DNA of 64,000 bases from the NCBI GenBank assembly GCA_009763385.1, contig CM019823.1, positions 174,250,574 through 174,314,573 of the forward strand, read 5' to 3'. Of this stretch, positions 56,646 through 64,000 are shown piece by piece. The notes under the pieces are model-generated. The model was not told where the DNA came from. It was given only the letters and a program-made list of their open reading frames with translations, and searched no databases. The first letter of the stretch is position 1; every line of letters starts with the position of its first letter. The translations under genes were made by a program, and so were the position numbers. The DNA comes from Coix lacryma-jobi var. lacryma-jobi (Eukaryota; Streptophyta; Magnoliopsida; Poales; Poaceae).

Positions 56646-58743
56646 CAATGGCCGGTCCTAGAAGCCGCCGCCAACCCCGGCCAAGGCCACGCCTCTCGCT
56701 CTCCCCGCTCCCAAAATAGCCACGCAATCCGCCACACGCTAATCCTGGGCTCCCCTTCCGTTTGGCCCCGTCAGCTCCACTGCAATGCCAATCCCTCTCC
56801 TCGCAGGAAAATCCCCAGAGTTTACTAGTACTAGTGCTACTCTGCAGTCTAGCTCCGCTCCCTCTTCCGTTTGAGAGTGGGAGCTTTATGAAGAAAGAAG
56901 GAGAGGAGGAGAGGAGGGGAAGAGGGGTGGTGGGAGCTGATGCTGCTGTGACCGAGCGGAGGAGGGAAGGCGACGAAGGACTGGGAAACAGCTCAACACG
57001 TCTTGGGAGAGAGAGAGAGTCGAGAGATCCGGCGGAAGGGAAGCCCCCAATATTTTACGGTGTTCTCCTGTCCTTCCCCGCACCGCATGTCTGTGGTCTT
57101 TCGCGGCGAGTAGTTTTTTGGTTTGAGTATTCCTACTTGTGGCCTTGGTTTGGTAAGGTTTTTATTTTGGGCGTTAATTACGCGGCTTCTGAGGGTTAAA
57201 CATGGCAGGAGCCAGGAGGAAAAGGGCAAAAGAGGAAACATCATCATAACCCTTCAGGATTTTTTTTATTCACATTTCACACTTGCCTTGCCTACCTGTA
57301 GCCGTTTGAATCGACTTCTTTTGTCGCCAGATTTCATGAGAAATTGCGAAATTAGGATCTCGCAAATTTCGTTAGTCTTCTTGGCCTATCTGTTTTTTTG
57401 GGAATGGATATTCACGTCTTAACTTTTGCTCTGTATTTGGCTGTATTTCTTGTCATTTTCCATTTTCCCCCATTACTATGTGGTGCAAGCTAGCTGGGCT
57501 CTCTTTTCTCACTTTAAGCACAAGAGGAACAGTTGCTTCCTCCGCCACCCTTTGGGCCATGCAGTTGTAGGGTCTGTTCTGAAATGACTGATTTTCTGTG
57601 AGAAAAAAATATTATTCTACAGTTGATTTGTACGGATTAAAATCGGCTTGTAGCTCAAGCGAACAGAGACGTAGTCTTGTAAAAAAGCATTTCGTGTCAA
57701 AAAAAAAATGTAGAAAGCAACCATATATAGGAAGCCCCTTCCACCCAATCGGACGGAAAACTCCACTGTAACTGGTATGAGACGAGCCCAAACAAAGACA
57801 CACGTTTTACCTAAAAATCCTATTCCAACAGCGCAATTCGAGGGATCCCTTCCATATGTGTTCAAAATATATCGAACTGCCGTTCGTTTCTGTTGGTGTG
57901 CTGAATTGAGTTTCATAGTTCACGCTCCAAAACACCACTAAAACCGATTACGTATTTGGTTCAATTTCGTCTTGAGAGGACGTCAAGTAATTAGCAGTTT
58001 GGCCGAGGTCCTCGCTGCAAAAAGCGAGCGAAGGAAGCCGTAACTCTTGACCTGCCTCCCCGTGAATAGGGGCCAAACAGCTAAAACAGAGCTGGCCAGA
58101 CCAACGGCGCAGATCACCACCGACGCGGCTCTTTCAAACTGAGCCGTCCGATGTCTCTGCCCTTTTCCTCCTGCCGGCGTCACTCCGGTTCCCTTGGCTG
58201 TCTGGCTCCCGTCGTCCACTCGTCCATCCCAAGCGAAGAAGGAAAGCGACGCGGAGGAGCGCAGAGGAAGGAAAGAAAAGTGGGGAGGAAAGCGAAGGCG
58301 GAGGAGGTGTCGGACGCGGGCCCCGCCCGTGACACAGAGACGGGCGTGCGGGCCCCGTTTGAGCAGGGGCACGGTGGTCCCACGCGGGGTCGTGGCCCGC
58401 GGGCGCGTTCCCGAATCGCCCCGCTGCCGTGCCGTGCGCTGCGCCCGCCGCAGCCCCCTCTCGCTCGCCCGCCGCAGCCCACCATTTCAGTTCAGGACAG
58501 CGCTGCCCGATCCCGAGCTTTTTTTTTTGCTTGCTCGGCTAGTTCCAGCTAGCGAGTCCGCACAGGCAGGGGCGGCGAATTTGCTCAATCTGCTGCACAC
58601 TGCAGGCAGATCAGCTCGGCCGGGTTGGCATCCGGCTGGCACGTACTGTTACGTGCAGCGACCGCGCGCCGCCGAGCTTGATGCGGCACCACTGTGGCAC
58701 CGTGCCTGGCGAGAGGAGGAGGAGTACGTGGACGAGCCAGCAA
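56646..58743. other. Upstream region of CslC and intergenic DNA
   Basis: On the minus strand 56646-57020 is CT-rich and probably leader/promoter of the CslC gene. A possible decayed MITE spans about 57571-57665 (GTCTGTTCTGAAATGACTGA / CTCAAGCGAACAGA). The GC-rich part 58150-58740 has overlapping ORFs without domains. Confidence 0.45.
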
Positions 58744-58950
58744 GGGCACTCACAGTGCAGACTCTACATAGAGTCTAAGTTTATTTATTACCTCGAAGAT
58801 ATCGTAGACTTGGAGTCTAAATAAGACTTGAAGTCTTAGTTTTTGTCTCTCTTTCTTCAATAACTACACTGCCACATCAGCAAAATACAATAAATAAGAG
58901 TGTAATAAATAGGTTTAGACTCTATGATAGAGTCTGCATTGTGAGTGCCC
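58744..58950. mobile_element. Tourist-like MITE (GGGCACTCACAGTGCAGACT)
   Basis: Ends GGGCACTCACAGTGCAGACT / AGTCTGCATTGTGAGTGCCC are inverted repeats of about 20 bp. Flanks are CAA (left) and TAA (right), one base apart from a TAA duplication. Internal AGACTTGGAGTCTAAATAAG palindromes. Noncoding. Confidence 0.75.
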
Positions 58951-59050
58951 TAAACACGTGGACGTGTGAACGTAAAAATGTGCAGGAGCGGGTAATAATA
59001 CGCTCCTGTATGTCTAAATGCCGCCGGCTAATGACACAACACAAGTATAA

Positions 59051-59195
59051 GGGGTGTTTGGTTCTCACCCCCTAGTCACTTTTAGTCACTAAAGTTCAAA
59101 ACACCCTCACTAAAAGTTACTTTTAACACTACAACTATAGTGACCTCCACTAAATTCTAGTGGCTAAACTCTAGGGGTGGGAACCAAACACCCCC
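59051..59195. mobile_element. Tourist-like MITE (GGGGTGTTTGGTTCTCACCC)
   Basis: The 145-bp element has ends GGGGTGTTTGGTTCTCACCC / GGGTGGGAACCAAACACCCC and TAA on both sides (59048-59050, 59196-59198). Noncoding. Confidence 0.8.
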
Positions 59196-59215
59196 TAAAT
59201 TGCTGCAGCAACTAA

Positions 59216-59727
59216 GGGTGTGATTGGTTGCCTGCGTACCCTTCAGCCAGGCTCACGAGATGCGGGTTGCTATTGTTTGGTTGCCTGTATGGTGTTCTGG
59301 GCCTGGCTCTTCTCATGCAAAAGGCTCTCCTCAGCCTGGCTCACCGGATACGTAGGAATTGAGCGTTTCTCCAGAGCCAGGCTCACCAGATACAAGCGAT
59401 TACTCAGTTAATGATATTGTTAGCGCATGATTAGCATATATTAATTGATATTAATATATTTTCAAAAATATTAGAAATAATAATGTAAATTAAGAGCAAT
59501 GAAAAATAGTTGCACATAATAAATTGTGTAATTATGTTTATTAACCTTAAACAATAATGGTTTATCTCATGCAATGTATTCTTGTGCAAGCAACCAAACA
59601 CCATCTTAACTCAGCCAGGCTAGTTAGGTGCAAGCAACCAAACATGACATTGTTACATGCTGTGAGCCTGACTCTAGAGGGCCTAGCTCCTAGATACGAG
59701 CCAGGCTAGACCAAACCAATCACGCCC
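59216..59727. mobile_element. Tourist-like MITE of 512 bp
   Basis: Ends GGGTGTGATTGGTTGCC / GACCAAACCAATCACGCCC, TAA on both sides (59213-59215, 59728-59730). Several AGCCAGGCTCAC repeats lie in both arms. The AT-rich middle has no ORF. Confidence 0.75.
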
Positions 59728-59863
59728 TAAAGCACAGATGCACGTACGCTCTCTCGCAGTACACCTGGCCCGCCGTTGTACCTCTGGTTAATGAAGGTTT
59801 GTCGCAATGGCGCGTGGCCGGGAGTTGTCGGCCCACAAGCGTTGCCGCTCTTCTTCGGAGATA

Positions 59864-60096
59864 CTACCTCCGTCAATAAAAAAAAACAATTCTTACCGAG
59901 AAATCAAACATCATAAACCTAACTAAAATTATAAAAAAAATATTAATAATTATAAGATAAAATAAACATCATTAGATTAGCTATAAAATATATTTTTATA
60001 ATAAATTTATTTTAAGATATAAATGTTAATACTATTTATTATAAATTTGTGAAAGTTACACGTTTACTATAATTGTATTTTTTTTTATGAAGAGAG
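59864..60096. mobile_element. Stowaway-type MITE
   Basis: Ends CTACCTCCGTCAATAAAA / TTTTTTATGAAGAGAG with TA flanks; AT-rich body with decayed right end. Confidence 0.6.
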
Positions 60097-60844
60097 TAGA
60101 TGCATGGACGAACCTTGCTGCACCATGCAGTTGCAGGCTGCTACCGGCATAAAACTATTGTTTGACTGCGCGCAAATGCCAAGAACGCGGCGATGAATAT
60201 TCGCTTGTTTGATACGGTCCAAACGTCAACGGCACAGATTTCCTGCAGCGTCGATGAAGACAGTATTTCTTTTTTTTCGGTCGACTTTTCATGCTACTAC
60301 TCCTAGTGCATTTCGATCGCCGAGAAAAATTCTCTGCTTATCCCTCTCGATCCACGTGCTTATAAGTAGAGTATATACTTCCACTGTTACCATCTCCAAA
60401 TAAATCAATTTCTAGAATTCGTATTAGTATAATTTAAATTTTAACTACGTTTCAAAAAACATCTATATGACACATAATAATTATATTATAATATATATAT
60501 TGATATATTTAATAATACTAATTTGATAGCATAAATCTTGATAATTTTTCTAAATTTCAGATAAAGTTTTTTAAAAAATAATTTTAAAAAAACTGTTTAT
60601 TCAGAGATAAAGGGATAACAAATAGTAGTACTGAGTAGAATAGAATAAGCTTTTGGTCTTCCAGGAACAAATACTCCTAGGTTGTCCTCAAGTGCTGACA
60701 TACATATGTTCAAGCGAAATGTGCTCATGTTGGCTCTGTTCGCTTCAAACTTATTTATTGATGGTTTCGACTGATAAGTCAAATAACTAATAAATCAATT
60801 CGTAATTTCAAGCAAAAAGGATCAACAATAGTACTTCATCATTT
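60097..60844. other. Noncoding spacer left of the copia LTR
   Basis: AT-rich; no supported ORF. A CTGTTCGCTTCAAACTTAT stretch near 60736 resembles a decayed MITE end. Confidence 0.4.
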
Positions 60845-61289
60845 TGTTGTTTTACTATGAACGCATCTTGGCCCCTAGTGGTTTCGGTGATTGGATGAAA
60901 CACAAGATTACTGTGACTAACGTGTGTTTTATAGAAACAGAGATGAGTTTGGTCACAGTAATAGCGACGATACAGGCATATGGAGTTCATGTCCCCTGGC
61001 GATGGATATCGTTTCGGTTTTCAAAGGATGGACGACGAAGACGGCGGTAGACTAGGCTAAGTGTCATATGGTGTTGGAGGACACTTAGGTAGTCTTAGGT
61101 CTTTGTTTTTCCTTTGGCTGTACTATAAAGGGGAGCGTGAATCAGTAGCTTGATCTAGATGAGTCTATTGAGGTACGTGTGGTGCACACTTGTTATTTCA
61201 TAGCCCTAGGTAGCTCAGAAAGATGCCTTATGTCGAGAGGATCAAAAGTCGTTAAGGCCGCGTCGCGATCTGAGTTCGTTTTGGCATTG

Positions 61290-61680
61290 TAAGAGGCATC
61301 GGACGCTGGCTGAGGGGGCATCGGAGGCTCCGATGCCCACCCCGACTTAGGGTTTGTCTGGCGTGGCATCGAAGGCTCCGATGTGTCACATCGGATGCTC
61401 CGGTGTCACTGTTCACTTGGGAGTGAACTTTGGGAGGCATCGGACGCTGGGCATCGGACGCTGAGGGCCAGCGTCCGATGGCCGTCCAGAGAGGTTCAAA
61501 CGGCATCGGACGCGTCCGATGCAGGGGCATCGGATGCTGATCAGCGTCCGATGCTCCTTTAACAGGTCTGACAAGAAGGTACATTCGACCGTTGGTCGAG
61601 GTCATCGGAGCCTCCGATGCCAAGCATCGGAGCATCGGAGGCTCCGATGCCAAGCATCGGAGCGTCGCTCCGATGCCCCC
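61290..61680. repeat. Clustered GCATCGGA / TCCGATGC inverted motifs in the LTR
   Basis: Roughly twenty copies of CATCGGA or its complement TCCGATG occur within 390 bp, many paired as GCATCGGAGGCTCCGATGC-like palindromes. They lie just upstream of the TATA box and could form hairpins or act as binding sites. Confidence 0.85.
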
Positions 61681-61725
61681 GCAGAAACCATGTCTAGAGC
61701 TGTTTTTGGATGGCCGGTTGGGGGA

Positions 61726-61735
61726 GTATATATAC
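61726..61735 (+). promoter_or_regulatory. TATA box of the copia LTR
   Basis: GTATATATAC precedes a pyrimidine-rich start region (TTCCTTCCCTCCATCC) and lies about 720 bp before the LTR end, giving a long R/U5. Confidence 0.6.
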
Positions 61736-62449
61736 TTCCTTCCCTCCATCCATTTGGGTGTTCTTGCCACTTCCATCAGTTGAGAAACACCTTGTGAGCG
61801 TGAGTGAGTGCAAGAGCCCTAGTGAGGTTGAGTGATTTGCTAATTGTGAGAATTAGACACCTCCTAGTGAGAATTGAGTAGCAAGTGTGCATCCATCCAT
61901 CTCTTTGGCCTTGTGTTGGTCAAGTGAGAGTTCTAGCTTGTTACTCTTGGTGATCGGCATCACCTAGACGGCTTGGTGGCGATTGGAGAGCTTGGTGATC
62001 ATCCGGAGGCATTGTGGATGACCCAAGCCAAGTTGTGACCGGTAGCGAGCGATTCACCGGGCCAGAGTGGCGAAGAATCAGCTCGTAGTGAGCACTTGAT
62101 CCTTGCGCGGATCAAGGGGGAGCAATACCCTTGCGCGGGTGCTCCAACGAGGACTAGGGGGGTGTGCCGACACCTCGATACAACGGCAAAAAGATCGCCG
62201 TGTCATCTCTACTCTCTTTACTACTACATTTACCTTTGAGCAATTCAATTTCGCATTTACTTGTTCTCTCATAAGTTGAATTGTCATGCTAGAGTAGAAT
62301 TGGTTTAGCGATAGTCTTTTGTGCGATTGATTCTTGTCATACACACTTCTAGGCACTAGGGGTTAATTGGGGCTTGATAGGTTTTATTATTGCAAGAAGT
62401 TTTAGAAAAGCCCAATTCACCCCCCCTTGGGCATCTTGATCCTTTCAAT

Positions 62450-62462
62450 TGGTATCGGAGTC
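62450..62462 (+). other. Primer-binding site of the copia element
   Basis: TGGTATCGGAGTC resembles the initiator-Met tRNA site TGGTATCAGAGC with two differences, two bases after the LTR end. Confidence 0.7.
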
Positions 62463-62501
62463 CTCGTGCTCTCGATTTAGGCTTAACCGCCTAGAGTTAA
62501 G

Positions 62502-64000
62502 ATGTCCGGAGGTGATGGACCACCTCCCATGTTCGAGGGAGACGACTTTCCATATTGGAAAATCCGTATGGAGTCGTACCTAGAAGCGGTTGATGTGAAA
62601 TGCCGCGATGCCGCCATAACCGGCTTTGCCAAGCCCAAGGAAGGCACTAGCCTCACTCCTATGAGGAGGAAAATGAGAAATGGAATGCAAAGGCCAAAAA
62701 CATTCTTTTTAGAGGCATTTGCAAAGATGTTTTCAACCGTGTTCGGAACCACAAAAATGCCATGACCTATGGGAAACATTTGTGCGCTCCATGAGGGAAC
62801 CAAGAGTGAGCGTGAGGAACGCTATCATTTAGTTATGCAAAAGCTTCACTCTTTTGATATGCATGCTAATGAAAGTGCAAATGAAATGTACTCACGGTTG
62901 AATGTTCTTGTAGAAGAACTCAATGGACTTGGCCTCACACAAATGCAACCATCCGATGTTGTGAGGAAGATTCTTTGTGTCCTTCCAATTGAGAAGTATG
63001 GACACATCGTGACGGTGCTACATCAAGGTGATCTTTCCACCGCTACACCAACTCAAATCTTGGAAAGATCAATGCACATGAGATGTACATGCACATCACA
63101 CCAAGTGGTGGCTCCTCCACCGACAAGAAGAAGGACTTGGCCTTCAAAGCTAGCCACGACAAGAAAGGCAAGTCCAAGGCTATTGTGGTGCATCATGAGA
63201 GCACAAGTGATGAAGAAGATGATTCCAACATTGCTCTCATGGTGAGAAGGACCACCAAGATGTTGAAGAAGCTTCACAAGAATGGAGTCAACCTTGACTC
63301 AAGAAAGAAGAAGTTTTTCACAAAGTAGCAAGAGGAGGCCAATCTCTGAAATGGATTGCTACAATTGCGGTGAGCTTGGCCATCTTGCTCATCAATGCAC
63401 CAAGCCCAAGAAAGAGAGCTACAAGAACAAAAACAAGGGCAAGAAGTATGACTCATCAAGTGAAGATGAGAAGAAGGATGAAAAGCCTTACTACAAGAAG
63501 GATGGCAAGAAGAAGAAGCAATACCACAAGAAAGGTGGAAAGGCTTACATTGTTGGTGATTGGCTCACCGACATTGATTCCTCCGGTGGCTCATCATCAA
63601 ATGAAGATAGTGATGATGAGAAGGAGAAGGTGGCCACTCTAGTCATTGGCTCCTTTACACCACCACCACCACCGTCGCCATCATCATCTATACACCTATG
63701 CCTTATGGCCAAGGGTGACCGGAAGGTACAAAACGATGATGACTCTAGTGATAGTGATAGTGATGGTGAATTTGAGGCTCCTACTTATGATGAACTTGTC
63801 AAATTGCTAAATGACTACTCTAAAATTATAAGAAAGACTAGAGCTAAAAATGAAAAACTTGTTGATGAAAATGAATCTCTTGTTGAAAAATGTGATCATG
63901 CTATTCATGCTAGTGATGAGCTAAAAATGAACTTGCTACTATGTCATCCACTATCAAGGAGCTCAAGTCCTCTAACAAAGAGCTCAAAGCTAAAAATGAG
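62502..64000 (+). pseudogene. gag: Ty1/copia Gag (SIRE-like), frame-broken and truncated by the window edge
   Basis: It starts MSGGDGPPPMFEGDDFPYWK, the typical N-terminus of plant copia Gag, 40 bp after the primer-binding site. Recognisable parts in order: gag core (EREERYHLVMQKLHSF, ANEMYSRLNVLVEELNGLG), Lys/Asp/Glu-rich linker (HESTSDEEDDSNIALM), a CCHC zinc knuckle at 63357-63398 (CYNCGELGHLAHQC), an acidic Ser-rich stretch, and a coiled-coil-like tail cut by the window end. These parts lie in different frames. Breaks are visible after about 62650, between 62750 and 62790, near 63065, near 63328 (stop) and at an A run near 63923. Gag would form particles in the cytoplasm; this copy cannot make a full protein as written. 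pol is not in the window. Confidence 0.85.

Larger units (their letters stand above)
60845..62447 (+). repeat. 5' LTR of a SIRE-like Ty1/copia element
   Basis: It starts TGTTGT (60845, tentative) and ends CCTTTCA (62447), directly followed by a primer-binding site. CTTGGCCCCTAGTGGTTTCG near 60868 and CACCCCCCCTTGGGCATCTT near the end are typical of grass SIRE/Opie-like LTRs. A TATA box (TATATATA) is at 61727-61734. The U3 part carries many GCATCGGA / TCCGATGC inverted motifs (61290-61680). Length about 1.6 kb. The left boundary is less sure than the right. Confidence 0.7.

Noticed and set aside
55848..56648. Alternative 266-codon protein read straight through CslC exon 1
   Set aside because: After residue about 57 the frame is Arg/Pro-rich noise; family-like sequence continues in the neighbouring frames.

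Overview
This is nuclear DNA from a grass. The evidence is dense TA-flanked MITEs with CTCCCTCCGT ends, CACTA transposons with TTTAGTCCCGG-type subterminal repeats, long-LTR Ty3/gypsy and SIRE-like Ty1/copia elements, GC-rich exons and GT-AG introns. A panicoid grass (sorghum, sugarcane or maize type) is my inference; the species is not proven. Only three host genes can be supported. The rest is nested mobile DNA and sequence in which I see no gene.

Layout. 1-5841: 5' part of a minus-strand Ty3/gypsy element: open gag cut by the window edge, an intact extra ORF between primer-binding site and gag, and a 3.15-kb LTR with a TATA box and 43-bp tandem repeats. 7200-8602: last part of a two-RRM RNA-binding protein gene, frame-broken at a poly-A run; its 5' exons are not in the window. 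9100-19100: noncoding DNA full of MITEs, including a foldback element with near-perfect 9-bp target duplications. 19133-32267: a CACTA transposon inside a CACTA transposon. The inner 12.8-kb element (TSD TAT) carries an intact TNP2-type transposase, a second eight-exon gene ending in a Ulp1-type cysteine protease domain (one in-frame stop), a small viroplasmin-like ORF, telomere-like repeats and internal copies of its own end repeats next to a TATA box. 32300-45000: MITEs and noncoding DNA. 45638-49226: intact nine-exon AINTEGUMENTA-like/PLETHORA transcription factor gene. 53493-56645: minus-strand cellulose synthase-like C gene whose first exon contains three frame changes. 58700-60100: four MITEs in a row. 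60845-64000: LTR and degraded gag of a SIRE-like copia element running off the right edge.

How the parts work together. The PLETHORA-type factor and the CslC enzyme are convergent neighbours with unrelated roles (meristem/embryo identity; xyloglucan backbone synthesis in the Golgi). Inside the CACTA element, transposase, DNA-binding/protease partner and repeated subterminal motifs form one mobile unit read on the minus strand. Several frame breaks lie in homopolymer runs or shift by a single base, so some may be assembly errors rather than biology. Gene models were built by hand from splice sites and phase; no database search was run.
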